Below the pieces are notes generated by a model that had not been told where the DNA came from, searched no databases, and worked only from the letters and a program-made list of their open reading frames with translations. A stretch of DNA of 55,945 bases, from positions 1 to 55,945 of the forward strand of contig JALHIE010000050.1 of NCBI GenBank assembly GCA_022840285.1. Direction: 5' to 3'. Position numbers and translations under genes: made by a program. Below, in pieces: positions 1-8,658 of the stretch; the stretch's first letter is position 1, and each line of letters starts with the position of its first letter. The stretch comes from Porphyromonadaceae bacterium. Lineage in GTDB: Bacteria; Bacteroidota; Bacteroidia; Bacteroidales; Dysgonomonadaceae.

Positions 1-129
1 ACCAAAAAGAAACTTCTTTCACACTTTAAAAGCGTGAAGCGTATAAAAGAAGCCCGAGAAGAAGAAATTGCTTCAGTTGTCGGAAAAAGTAAAGGAAAAC
101 TCATTACCGATTTTTTTAAAGAAAAATAA
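1..129 (+). CDS. uvrC: UvrC excinuclease subunit, C-terminal end (partial)
   Basis: The first 42 codons, ending at a TAA at 127-129, encode the last part of a protein whose 5' end lies outside the window. The residues (KRIKEAREEEIASVVGKSKG and a final ITDFF) match the terminal helix-hairpin-helix segment of UvrC, which binds DNA and supports the 5' incision in nucleotide excision repair. The identification rests on this short tail and on context: dtd starts 16 nt downstream and is followed by a mazG-like gene and deoC, an order I associate with Bacteroidales. The catalytic domains cannot be seen. Confidence 0.75.
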   Translation, partial: TKKKLLSHFKSVKRIKEAREEEIASVVGKSKGKLITDFFKEK

Positions 130-145
130 GATATTTACTTGACCT

Positions 146-550
146 ATGCGTTTATTGATTCAACGAGTATCTGAAGCATTGGTAACGATTAACAACCGAA
201 AAAAGAGCTCCATTAAAAAAGGACTGCTGCTCCTGGTAGGCATAGAAGAATCCGATACAAAAGAAGATATCGCTTTTATGTGTAAAAAGACCATTTATTT
301 ACGTATATTTGACGATGAAAACGGTGTGATGAACAAATCGATCTTAGAAACCGATGGGGAAATTTTGGTGGTCTCCCAGTTTACCCTTCTCGCAAGCACA
401 AAGAAAGGGAATCGTCCTTCCTATATTCGTGCTGCCAAGCCCGATGTGTCCATACCGCTGTACAGACAATTTTGCATAACATTGTCGGAAATGCTGCTTA
501 TTAACGACGGTCCCGTGACCATTTGGATAGATTCGAAAATGAGAGAATAA
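146..550 (+). CDS. dtd: D-aminoacyl-tRNA deacylase, internally shortened
   Basis: Dtd hydrolyses D-aminoacyl-tRNAs in the cytoplasm, recycling tRNA mischarged with D-amino acids. The protein has 134 residues against the usual 145-150. The start (MRLLIQRVSEALVTI), the SQFTL motif at about 77-81 and the C-terminal NDGPVT motif at 120-125 are present, and both catalytic signatures survive. Between them, LSEML (113-117) runs directly into LINDGPVT. Family members carry about 16 further residues here, with a conserved FGAxM-type motif. The reading frame is kept, so this looks like an in-frame deletion near nt 494-500. That segment forms part of the core fold, so activity is doubtful. It sits in an operon with uvrC, 16 nt upstream, and the mazG-like gene, 1 nt downstream. 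Confidence 0.88.
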   Translation: MRLLIQRVSEALVTINNRKKSSIKKGLLLLVGIEESDTKEDIAFMCKKTIYLRIFDDENGVMNKSILETDGEILVVSQFTLLASTKKGNRPSYIRAAKPDVSIPLYRQFCITLSEMLLINDGPVTIWIDSKMRE

Positions 551-551
551 G

Positions 552-875
552 ATGACCATTCAGGAAGCACAACAACTAGTAGACAAGTGGATCAAGACCT
601 ACGGGGTTCGTTATTTCAGCGAACTTACCAATTTGGCCATTCTCACCGAAGAAGTGGGGGAATTGGCGCGAATTATGGCACGTAAGTACGGTGAACAATC
701 GTTTAAAGAGTCCGATATGGAGAAAAACCTTGCCGATGAGATGGCGGATGTATTGTGGGTATTGCTATGCCTGGCCAATCAAACCGGAGTAGATTTAACG
801 GATGCTTTGAAAAAAAACATCGAGAAAAAAACAAAAAGAGACAAGAACAGGCACAAAAAAAATACTAAATTATAA
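552..875 (+). CDS. MazG-like nucleotide pyrophosphohydrolase
   Basis: A 107-residue all-helical protein of the single-domain MazG/iMazG type. These hydrolyse (d)NTPs, probably non-canonical ones, to NMP and pyrophosphate. The metal-binding signature is visible: EEVGE at 33-37 supplies ExxE, and DEMAD at 62-66 supplies the second ExxD. The C-terminus is strongly basic (KKTKRDKNRHKKNTKL), as in relatives. The ATG lies 1 nt after the dtd stop, indicating translational coupling in the uvrC-dtd-mazG-deoC operon. All four products deal with nucleic-acid or nucleotide housekeeping. The exact substrate cannot be told from sequence. Confidence 0.85.
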   Translation: MTIQEAQQLVDKWIKTYGVRYFSELTNLAILTEEVGELARIMARKYGEQSFKESDMEKNLADEMADVLWVLLCLANQTGVDLTDALKKNIEKKTKRDKNRHKKNTKL

Positions 876-901
876 AAAATAAACATCAACCGATTGATAA
901 T

Positions 902-1774
902 ATGAATACTACAAACAAATACACCGATGCGCTAAAAAAATATCCGTTTACCCTTTCGGATACTCAGATAACAGAATCCATCAACAAAATCATTGCTGAT
1001 GGATTCAGCGGAAACAATACGCAGGAAGTATACCGGAAAATCTATTCCTGCATCGATCTTACAACACTCAATTCTACTGATTCCAGGGAAGAGGTATGGA
1101 AATTCACGGAGAAAGTGAACGCTTTTGAAGACATATACCCTGAATTACAGAATGTTGCATCTATTTGTGTATATCCAAACTTCGCCAAAACCGTAAAAGA
1201 AGCATTGACCGTTGATGTCAACATCGCCTGTGTATCGGGGGGGTTCCCCAACTCTCAAACCTTTTCGGAAGTGAAAATAGCGGAAACTGCACTTGCCGTG
1301 GCAGACGGAGCCGACGAAATAGACACTGTCATCAATCTTGGACTTTTTCTGGACAAGGAATACGAGGAAATGTGTGAAGAACTTACGGAGATAAAGGACG
1401 CGTGCCACGGGGCAACCCTGAAGGTCATTCTCGAAACCGGAGCCTTGAAATCGGCAGAGAATATTCATAAGGCCTCCGTCCTATCGCTCTACTCAGGTGC
1501 GGATTTCTTAAAAACATCCACGGGAAAGGGATATTCCGGCGCCTCTCCGGAAGCTGCCTACGTAATGTGCAACGTCATTAAGTCCTATTACGAAAAAACC
1601 GGGAAAAAAGCCGGATTTAAGGTTTCCGGCGGTGTGTCTTCTGTAGAAGATGCGGTAAAATATTATACCCTTGTAAAAGAAATTCTGGGTGAAGAATGGT
1701 GCTCCCCTACCCTCTTCCGTATCGGTGCAAGCCGCCTGTCCGATAACTTGCTAAATGCAATAAAAGAGGATTAA
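902..1774 (+). CDS. deoC: Deoxyribose-phosphate aldolase
   Basis: DeoC cleaves 2-deoxyribose 5-phosphate to glyceraldehyde 3-phosphate and acetaldehyde, the last step of deoxynucleoside salvage. The 290-residue TIM barrel carries the Schiff-base lysine in FLKTSTGKG (about K204) and the second active-site lysine in FKVSGGVSS (about K240). The length fits the longer DeoC subgroup, with an extra N-terminal stretch of about 40 residues. The gene begins 26 nt after the MazG-like gene and looks like the last member of the uvrC operon. The lacZ-like gene begins 32 nt downstream and could be co-transcribed, although the functional link is weak. Confidence 0.92.
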   Translation: MNTTNKYTDALKKYPFTLSDTQITESINKIIADGFSGNNTQEVYRKIYSCIDLTTLNSTDSREEVWKFTEKVNAFEDIYPELQNVASICVYPNFAKTVKEALTVDVNIACVSGGFPNSQTFSEVKIAETALAVADGADEIDTVINLGLFLDKEYEEMCEELTEIKDACHGATLKVILETGALKSAENIHKASVLSLYSGADFLKTSTGKGYSGASPEAAYVMCNVIKSYYEKTGKKAGFKVSGGVSSVEDAVKYYTLVKEILGEEWCSPTLFRIGASRLSDNLLNAIKED

Positions 1775-1806
1775 TAATCCAGAGAGAATCAATAACAAAT
1801 TAAATA

Positions 1807-4800
1807 ATGAAATTCAAATTTTTATCATTGGTGCTGACGGTTGGACTTTCAACAATCGTAACCCTACACGCTCAGGAGAGCAGAATGATCTCATCCCAGC
1901 GAAAAACGCCGTACTGGCAAGATGTAAATGTAGTGCAGGTAAACAAAGAATATCCGCGCACGCAGTTCATGACTTTCGATAACAAGCCGGAAGCGATGAA
2001 CTCCCGTTTCGAAGAGAGCAAATACTACATTTCGCTCAATGGGACGTGGAAGTTTTACTTTGTAGAGGGATACAAACAACTGCCCGAAAATGTGACTGAC
2101 TCCGTGGTCTCACTTTCCGGCTGGAAAGAGATAAAGGTGCCGGGGAATTGGGAATTACAGGGCTTTGGTACACCTATCTATGTCAATCACCCCTACGAAT
2201 TTGTAGAGCGTGATCCCAAAACACGTTTTCCTAAATTTGCACCCCCTTATCTCCCCGAGAAAAATCCTGTAGGGGTTTACCGCCGAGAAATTGACATCCC
2301 CCAAGACTGGAAAGATAGGGAGATTTTCCTGAGCATCGACGGAGCCAAATCAGGTGTCTACGTATATATCAATGGAAAGGAAGTTGGTTATAGCGAAGAT
2401 TCAAAAACCAGTGCCGAATTCAGGATAAGCAAATACGTGAAACCGGGGAAGAACTCCCTTGTATTGAAAATATTCCGCTGGTCAACAGGCTCTTACCTTG
2501 AATGCCAGGACTTTTGGCGCATCAGCGGTATTGAACGCGATGTGTTTTTGTGTTCTCAACCCAAGACTTCACTCCGCGATTTCCGCGTGAAATCCACGCT
2601 TGATGACAGTTACCAAAACGGCATCTTCGAACTGGAAACCACCGTTAGCAACTACAGTCCCGGCGTGTCGTATGCCGAAGTCTTTTACGAATTGCTGGAT
2701 GCAGCTGGAAAGACGGCAGCCTCCGGATCACAGGCAGTCAGTGTGCAAGGACAAGGCGAAAACACCGTAAAATTTGAAGCTCAACTACCCAACGTAGCCA
2801 CATGGACATCGGAACACCCCAACCTCTACAAGCTTCTTATTAGCGTAAGAAAAGAAGATGAGAAGTCTGGAGAAGTAGTCCCCTACTCCGTCGGATTCCG
2901 CCGTTTTGAAATCAAAGCCGTAAAAACCGGTGAGAGAATCGACCGCTTATTTCTGGTGAACGGGCAACCCATCAAATTAAAAGGGGTCAACATCCACGAA
3001 ACCAACCCCAAAACAGGGCATTACGTGCCCGAAGAATTGATGCGCAAGGATTTCGAACTGATGAAACAAAACAACATCAACACCGTCCGTTTGTCGCACT
3101 ACCCGCAAGCACGCCGCTTCTACGAACTGTGCAGTGAATTCGGATTATACGTTTACGACGAGGCCAACATCGAGTCTCACGGCATGTATTACGGCCAGGA
3201 ATCGCTGGCCAAACACCCCGAATGGGAACAGGCGCATAGGGATAGAACGGTGAACATGTTTGAACGGAATAAAAACCATCCCTCGGTAGCCATATGGTCA
3301 CTTGGAAACGAAGCCGGTAACGGAATCAACTTCTTCCATACCTATAAATACCTGAAAGATCAGGAACGCAATTTTATGAACCGTCCTGTAAACTACGAGC
3401 GCGGACTTTGGGAATACAATACCGACATGTACGTTCCGCAATATCCAAGCGCAGCGTGGCTCGAAGAAGTCGGGAAAAAAGGAAGCGATCGCCCTGTTGT
3501 ACCTTCGGAATACTCGCACGCCATGGGAAATTCAAGTGGAAATCTCGATCTGCAGTGGCAAGCCATCTACAAGTACCCTAACCTCCAAGGAGCGTACATC
3601 TGGGATTGGGTCGACCAGGGTATGGAGGCTGTCGACGAAAACGGCCGGGTTTACTATACATACGGCGGCGATTACGGAACGGATATGCCCAGCGACGGAA
3701 ATTTTCTCTGCAACGGTATTGTAAATCCGGACCGTACCCCCCACCCCGCTATGGCCGAAGTAAAATATACCCATCAAAACTTTGCCGTTGAAGCCGTTGA
3801 CCTACCAAAAGGGATTTTCAACATCATCAACCGGCAATACTTCTCCAATACAGACAATTACACGTTTAAATACAACATTACAGAAAACGGAAAGCAAATT
3901 TCCGAAGGTGTCCTCCCGGTAACATTGGCACCGCAACAAGCCGCCCATGCAACCGTTCCGGTTGGCCAAATAAAAGCAAGGCCGGGGATGGAATATTTCC
4001 TGAATTTCGAAGTGGTTCAGAAAACCGCAACCCAACTTATTCCAGCCAACCACATCGTGGCTGTAGAGCAATTTAAATTACCGATAACGCTACCCAAACA
4101 AGCGTTTACCGACAAGTCACAAAAACCCGAATTGAAGATTACTTCGTCCGGAAAAAGCATTGTTGTCAAATCACCTACAGTAAACTTTGTTTTTGATAAG
4201 AAAAGCGGAACGGTGACATCCTACAAGGTAAACGGTCAGGAATATTTCGATAAGGGCTTCGGCATTCAACCCAACTTCTGGCGTGCACCCAACGACAATG
4301 ACTTTGGAAATGGAAATCCGCACCGCCTCCAGGTATGGAAACAATCGAGCCGCAACTTCAACGTAACCGACGTCAAGGGATACGCTCAGGGCAATAATGC
4401 CGTGGTTGAAACAACCTATCTGCTGGCCGCCGGCAACCTTTACACGATTAAATATACCGTTCATCCATCGGGAGTAGTGAAAGTAGACGTAGAGTTCCAT
4501 TCTACTGACATGCAGGCCGCCCAACTTGAAGCATCGGAAGCAACACTTATGGCAACCGCATCGCCCGAGGCCACTGCAGCGCGCAAGGCCTCATCGGAAC
4601 TGGTTGTTCCACGTATTGGCGTACGCTTTCGCCTGCCCGCATCCATGAATGCGGTAGAATACTTCGGCCGTGGGCCCGGTGAAAATTACATCGACCGCGC
4701 CTCAGGCTCAAAAGTAGGCCTCTATAAAACCACCGCTGATGAAATGTATTTCCCATACGTCCGTCCCCAGGAGAACGGACATCGTACCGATACACGCTGG

Positions 4801-5202
4801 GTTGCCCTTAAGGGTGCTGGAAACGGACTGATGGTTGTTGCCGACGAAACCATCGGCTTTAACTCACTGAAAAATTCAGTGGAAGATTTCGATTCGGAAG
4901 AAGCTACTCGACGCCCCTACCAATGGAACAATTTCAGCAGCGAAGAAATTGCCGGACGCGACGATGCCGATGCTAAAAATAAGCGCCCCAGACACACCCA
5001 CATCAATGACATCACTCCACGTAATTTTGTGGAAGTCTGCGTGGATATGAAGCAACAGGGCGTAGCCGGATACAACAGCTGGGGTGCACGCCCGCTGCCC
5101 GAATATTCCATACCGGCGAATCAAAACTACAAGTGGGGATTCACGCTGGTGCCGTTCGGTAACGCGGGCGATATTCAAATCAAATCGGTATTGAAGTATT
5201 GA
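1807..5202 (+). CDS. Secreted GH2 beta-galactosidase
   Basis: A 1131-residue glycoside hydrolase family 2 enzyme that removes terminal beta-D-galactose. A signal peptide (MKFKFLSLVLTVGLSTIVTLHAQ) predicts export, so it probably acts in the periplasm or at the surface, unlike cytoplasmic E. coli LacZ. Domain order: sugar-binding jelly roll (about 55-235), Ig-like domain (about 240-350), TIM barrel (about 350-650), linker, and the large C-terminal beta-sandwich of LacZ-type enzymes (about 790-1125). The acid/base glutamate is in SLGNEAGNG (E502) and the nucleophile in PSEYSHAMGNSSGN (E568). WDWVDQGM follows, as in LacZ. A rho-independent terminator lies just after the stop. No SusC/D pair is adjacent, so it is not in a classical polysaccharide locus. 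Confidence 0.92.
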   Translation: MKFKFLSLVLTVGLSTIVTLHAQESRMISSQRKTPYWQDVNVVQVNKEYPRTQFMTFDNKPEAMNSRFEESKYYISLNGTWKFYFVEGYKQLPENVTDSVVSLSGWKEIKVPGNWELQGFGTPIYVNHPYEFVERDPKTRFPKFAPPYLPEKNPVGVYRREIDIPQDWKDREIFLSIDGAKSGVYVYINGKEVGYSEDSKTSAEFRISKYVKPGKNSLVLKIFRWSTGSYLECQDFWRISGIERDVFLCSQPKTSLRDFRVKSTLDDSYQNGIFELETTVSNYSPGVSYAEVFYELLDAAGKTAASGSQAVSVQGQGENTVKFEAQLPNVATWTSEHPNLYKLLISVRKEDEKSGEVVPYSVGFRRFEIKAVKTGERIDRLFLVNGQPIKLKGVNIHETNPKTGHYVPEELMRKDFELMKQNNINTVRLSHYPQARRFYELCSEFGLYVYDEANIESHGMYYGQESLAKHPEWEQAHRDRTVNMFERNKNHPSVAIWSLGNEAGNGINFFHTYKYLKDQERNFMNRPVNYERGLWEYNTDMYVPQYPSAAWLEEVGKKGSDRPVVPSEYSHAMGNSSGNLDLQWQAIYKYPNLQGAYIWDWVDQGMEAVDENGRVYYTYGGDYGTDMPSDGNFLCNGIVNPDRTPHPAMAEVKYTHQNFAVEAVDLPKGIFNIINRQYFSNTDNYTFKYNITENGKQISEGVLPVTLAPQQAAHATVPVGQIKARPGMEYFLNFEVVQKTATQLIPANHIVAVEQFKLPITLPKQAFTDKSQKPELKITSSGKSIVVKSPTVNFVFDKKSGTVTSYKVNGQEYFDKGFGIQPNFWRAPNDNDFGNGNPHRLQVWKQSSRNFNVTDVKGYAQGNNAVVETTYLLAAGNLYTIKYTVHPSGVVKVDVEFHSTDMQAAQLEASEATLMATASPEATAARKASSELVVPRIGVRFRLPASMNAVEYFGRGPGENYIDRASGSKVGLYKTTADEMYFPYVRPQENGHRTDTRWVALKGAGNGLMVVADETIGFNSLKNSVEDFDSEEATRRPYQWNNFSSEEIAGRDDADAKNKRPRHTHINDITPRNFVEVCVDMKQQGVAGYNSWGARPLPEYSIPANQNYKWGFTLVPFGNAGDIQIKSVLKY

Positions 5203-5219
5203 TCCGTCAGATATATTCG

Positions 5220-5258
5220 AAAACGGGAATGTTGAATAACAACAGTTCCCGTTTTTTT
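5220..5258 (+). terminator. Rho-independent terminator after the beta-galactosidase
   Basis: AAAACGGGAA at 5220-5229 pairs with TTCCCGTTTT at 5246-5255 across a 16-nt loop and is followed by a T run. It lies 17 nt after the lacZ-like stop codon. Confidence 0.8.
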
Positions 5259-5362
5259 TGGAGGAAAACGTCACATTTTCTTCACTTAATTCCGAAACAT
5301 TACCTCAAGTTTATTGTTGAATCTGTATAAGTAATTCTGCATTAACATGCATTTATCATTGA

Positions 5363-5400
5363 CGTATACAGCTTGATGAGTGACATTTAGCTGCTATACG
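5363..5400. promoter_or_regulatory. Inverted repeat upstream of the metallophosphoesterase
   Basis: CGTATACAGC (5363-5372) and GCTGCTATACG (5390-5400) are inverted repeats with one bulged base, 17 nt apart and 39 nt before the start codon. No T run follows, so it is not an obvious terminator. An operator or a leader hairpin is possible. The rest of the 236-nt gap holds only the upstream terminator. Confidence 0.35.
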
Positions 5401-5438
5401 CACACGTAAGAAAATTCAACAAGCAAAAGATATCAACA

Positions 5439-7010
5439 ATGAGAAAGAACATTTTACTTCTTTTTGCCTTGCTGGCAAGTTTTACCGCTCATGCTCAGCA
5501 GATGGCTTCAGGCTATGTGTTTGAAGACACCAATAAAAACGGTAGGAAAGACCGTCGTGAAGCGGGAATTCCTGATGTTGCCGTCTCCAACGGAATCGAA
5601 GTAACCGTTACAAACGACAAAGGGCATTACTCCCTTCCGGCGGGAACCGACAATACGATTTTCGTGATAAAGCCTAGCGGATACGGAATTCCTGTGGATG
5701 AGCATTTTATACCTCGGTATTATTACCACCATAAGCCGGAAGGCTCACCCGGTTCATTCCGGTACAAAGGTGTTCCGCCAACCGGAGAACTTCCCGGCTC
5801 AATAAATTTTGCACTGTACAAACAGGATGAACCCAACGATTTTACAACCGTCGTTTTTGGGGATCCCCAGCCCTACTCCATTCAGGACCTGGATTATTTC
5901 TCTCAGAAGATCGTGGCCGATGTGCAAAAGACCGGGAAAACGTTGTTTGGCATCAGCCTGGGCGATATTGTCGGCGACAACCTCGATCTTCAACCAGTTT
6001 ACAAGGAAAGGATGAAACGGCTTCAGCTGCCCTGGTACAACGTGATGGGCAATCACGATATGAATTACGACGCCACGTCCGATATCCTGTCGGATGAAAC
6101 TTTCCAGCAAAATTTCGGACTGGCAAACCTTGCCTTCAATTACGGCGATGCCCATTTTGTTATTCTTGACAATATCCTTTATCCCGATCCCCGCGGCGGA
6201 AAAGGGTACTGGGCCGGTTACCGGGAGGATCAGCTCCGTTTTTTGGAAAATAACCTGAAGCGGGTACCCAAGAACAAACTGGTGGTGTTGTCGCAGCACA
6301 TTCAAATGAAAGACAACACGGGCAGGTCGTACCGGTTAGAGGACAGGCAACGTATTTTTGACCTGCTTAAAGATTTTGAGAACGTACTGATTATGTCGGC
6401 TCACACACATCTTCAGGATCAGATTGAATATACCGAAATCGACGGATGGCAGGGAAAAAAACCGTTGCATGAATATAACGTGGGCACCACTTCGGGCGAC
6501 TGGTATTCGGGTAAACTGGACGAAAGGGGATTGCCCGACGCCACCATGCGCGACGGTACTCCACAGGGATACGCTTTCCTTCATATAAAAGGCAACCAAT
6601 ACACCGTAGATTACAAAGTAGCCGGAAGGAATCCTGATTATCAGATGAATATATATGCTCCCAACGTAGTTCCCCACAACGGAAGAACGACCTCCCAGGT
6701 GGTAGTAAACTTTTTTATGGGAAGCAAAAACGACGCGGTTGAATATAAAATCGATGACGGAAAGTGGCGTCGAATGAGGTACCTCGAAGCTGTTGACCCG
6801 AATTACACGATAAAGATTATTGAGTGGGATTTTACGGAAAAACTCCTCCCCGGCCGGCGTCCCTCGAATGCGGTAAACAGCACACATTTATGGGCCGGGG
6901 GGATTCAACTGGACCTGGAACCCGGAGAACATACCATTTATGTACGTGCAACCGACCGGTTCGGGAAAGCGCATTATGGGCAAAAAACGTACAAGATATT
7001 GGCACCCTGA
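5439..7010 (+). CDS. Secreted calcineurin-like metallophosphoesterase
   Basis: A 523-residue exported protein with signal peptide MRKNILLLFALLASFTAHAQ. Residues of about 25-115 form an SdrD B-like/Cna-B-type beta-sandwich (ASGYVFEDTNKNGRKDRREA is typical of the calcium-binding B repeat). The middle carries the dinuclear metal-site motifs of the calcineurin superfamily in order: VFGDPQ, GDIVGD, GNHDM, SQHIQM and SAHTHLQDQ. A C-terminal beta domain of the kind annotated MetallophosC completes it. The family cleaves phosphomonoesters or diesters; the substrate is unknown. The gene is monocistronic between the lacZ-like terminator and hsp20. It has no pho-box-like array of the kind seen at 26.8, 31.3 and 31.8 kb. 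Confidence 0.85.
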   Translation: MRKNILLLFALLASFTAHAQQMASGYVFEDTNKNGRKDRREAGIPDVAVSNGIEVTVTNDKGHYSLPAGTDNTIFVIKPSGYGIPVDEHFIPRYYYHHKPEGSPGSFRYKGVPPTGELPGSINFALYKQDEPNDFTTVVFGDPQPYSIQDLDYFSQKIVADVQKTGKTLFGISLGDIVGDNLDLQPVYKERMKRLQLPWYNVMGNHDMNYDATSDILSDETFQQNFGLANLAFNYGDAHFVILDNILYPDPRGGKGYWAGYREDQLRFLENNLKRVPKNKLVVLSQHIQMKDNTGRSYRLEDRQRIFDLLKDFENVLIMSAHTHLQDQIEYTEIDGWQGKKPLHEYNVGTTSGDWYSGKLDERGLPDATMRDGTPQGYAFLHIKGNQYTVDYKVAGRNPDYQMNIYAPNVVPHNGRTTSQVVVNFFMGSKNDAVEYKIDDGKWRRMRYLEAVDPNYTIKIIEWDFTEKLLPGRRPSNAVNSTHLWAGGIQLDLEPGEHTIYVRATDRFGKAHYGQKTYKILAP

Positions 7011-7036
7011 TATGGGTGAAAGTTCGGCGGCACAAT

Positions 7037-7099
7037 GCCATTTTGTCAGCATATCGTTCGACATTTAGCAAATATCATCTTTTTTCAAGCCATTTTGTC
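7037..7099. repeat. Direct repeat GCCATTTTGTC upstream of hsp20
   Basis: The 11-mer GCCATTTTGTC occurs at 7037-7047 and again at 7089-7099, 52 bp start to start, which is close to five helical turns. Both copies lie in the 208-nt gap before the hsp20 start codon and in the same orientation. This could be a paired regulator site; no known heat-shock operator was recognised. Confidence 0.4.
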
Positions 7100-7218
7100 G
7101 TAAATCATCTCAAAAAGACGCAAATATTCCATCGGCACATAATTTGGAGTTTTTTTGATGTATCGTTGGCGATGCACATAAAAAAGTGAATAAACAACTA
7201 AAAAGAAAGGATAGAATT

Positions 7219-7647
7219 ATGACAATTATTAGACGAACAAACACATGGCTGCCCAGTGTTTTCAACGATTTTTTTGGAAACGAATGGGTTACAAACAACA
7301 ACAAGTCGGTGCCGGCAATCAATATTCAGCAAAATGAAGACGGCTTTACCGTTGAGGTGGCTGCTCCCGGCATGACCAAAGAAGATTGCAACGTAAGTGT
7401 AGATGAAGATAACAACCTGGTTATCTGCTTTGAAAAGAAAAATGAATCGGAAGAAAAGGACAAAAAAGGGACTTACCTGAGGCGCGAGTTTTCTTACACG
7501 CAATTCACCCGAAAAATGATTTTGCCCGATAATGTAGTGAACGAGAAAATCGCTGCTAAAGTGGAAAACGGCGTATTAACGGTAGATATACCGACAATTA
7601 AAGAAGAAGAGAAGGTATCAAAGGTAAAACAGATTGATATTCAATAA
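7219..7647 (+). CDS. Hsp20-family small heat shock protein
   Basis: A 142-residue alpha-crystallin-type chaperone that binds unfolding proteins without ATP. The crystallin domain covers about 35-135, including VEVAAPGMTKEDCNVSV, LRREFSYTQFTRKMILPDNV and the AAKVENGVLTVDIP strand that precedes the usual C-terminal extension. I chose the ATG at 7219. A purine-rich stretch (AAAGAAAGGA) precedes it, and MTIIRRTNTWLPSVFNDFF matches the N-terminus of Bacteroidetes relatives. An upstream GTG at 7186 would add 11 residues not expected in the family. The gene is flanked by its own terminator and by a paired 11-mer repeat upstream. Confidence 0.9.
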   Translation: MTIIRRTNTWLPSVFNDFFGNEWVTNNNKSVPAINIQQNEDGFTVEVAAPGMTKEDCNVSVDEDNNLVICFEKKNESEEKDKKGTYLRREFSYTQFTRKMILPDNVVNEKIAAKVENGVLTVDIPTIKEEEKVSKVKQIDIQ

Positions 7648-7672
7648 GGCAATTTACCTTAAGTAGGTTAAG

Positions 7673-7707
7673 AAATATCACTCCAGGCAGGAGTGATATT
7701 TTTTTTG
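7673..7707 (+). terminator. Rho-independent terminator after hsp20
   Basis: AAATATCACTCC (7673-7684) and GGAGTGATATTT (7690-7701) form a perfect 12-bp stem with a 5-nt loop, followed by T residues. Confidence 0.9.
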
Positions 7708-7836
7708 GGATATCCGGCCTAATTGTTAAAATCGAATTGTTTTTACATTTTGATGCAACGTTTTTCCATTTTTTTCATCTATACCCTATACATAACGACA
7801 AGCGGCTCGATTATCTGGATTTTATAAATTAATAGT

Positions 7837-8652
7837 ATGAACAAACGCATTACCTTATTTTGTCTGTTTATCTGCCTGTTGCAATATACTGGAGCACAAC
7901 CCGTCAATGAAGCACTTTATCCGAGAGTTGAGAGAGGATACATCGAATTGAAAGATGGCCGCATTCTCAAAGGAAAATACATCTATTCTCCTGATTTTGG
8001 AAAGATAAGGATCGTCACCTTTCACGAATCTGTTGTCCTGGATGCATCGGAAGTGGTGAGGATCACCAAGAAAAAACCGGGACCAGGGGAAACGAATGAC
8101 TCCGGGGAAGAATTTTCACAAACTAAAAGCTACTTTATTTTTAGTGAATTAGGGATTTTACCCGGAAATCCGGACAACATGAACAAAATGCCGTTTATTT
8201 TCCATACGACAGTAAATTACAGGCTGCTTGAAAAACTATCTGCCGGATTGGGAGCCGGTGTGGAGTTTTACAAAGAGACATACCTGCCGGTAACGATAAA
8301 CGGGATTTACAGGTTCAACAACAACCGTGCTGCCCCGTTTGCCATGCTTCAGGCCGGATATCAGGTGCCAATAGAAGGTTCCCGGACAAAAGTTGTAAAC
8401 GTAATGCCGGCACATACAGACTACATTTGGCCGGGCCCGCAGGTAAGTTACGATATGGAATTAAAGGCCAGAGGCGGAATTTTGCTTAATCCGTCGCTCG
8501 GAATTATGTGGCAAACCCGGTCGGATGTAAATTTCACTTTTTCTGTCGGTTATCGTTTTCACAGGCTGGCTTACCGCAACAAAGAAAAGGAGTATAACTT
8601 AAATGTAGATTACAACCGGCTCTCTTTAAAACTTGGTCTTATCTTTAACTAA
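7837..8652 (+). CDS. Predicted outer-membrane protein, function unknown
   Basis: A 271-residue protein with signal peptide MNKRITLFCLFICLLQYTGAQ. After a short region rich in charged residues (about 30-95), the C-terminal 170 residues show alternating hydrophobic strands (for example PFIFHTTVNYRLLEKL and SLGIMWQTRSDVNFTFSVGY). They end in LSLKLGLIFN, a typical last strand of an outer-membrane beta-barrel. I do not recognise a named family. It lies 6 nt upstream of the LVIVD-repeat lipoprotein gene, which suggests co-transcription and a shared role at the cell envelope. No promoter match was clear in the gap after the hsp20 terminator. Confidence 0.7.
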   Translation: MNKRITLFCLFICLLQYTGAQPVNEALYPRVERGYIELKDGRILKGKYIYSPDFGKIRIVTFHESVVLDASEVVRITKKKPGPGETNDSGEEFSQTKSYFIFSELGILPGNPDNMNKMPFIFHTTVNYRLLEKLSAGLGAGVEFYKETYLPVTINGIYRFNNNRAAPFAMLQAGYQVPIEGSRTKVVNVMPAHTDYIWPGPQVSYDMELKARGGILLNPSLGIMWQTRSDVNFTFSVGYRFHRLAYRNKEKEYNLNVDYNRLSLKLGLIFN

Positions 8653-8658
8653 CTTGTT

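Noticed and set aside
1145..1468. Minus-strand 107-codon frame inside deoC
   Set aside because: Shadow of a well-conserved gene; no start signal and no recognisable protein features.
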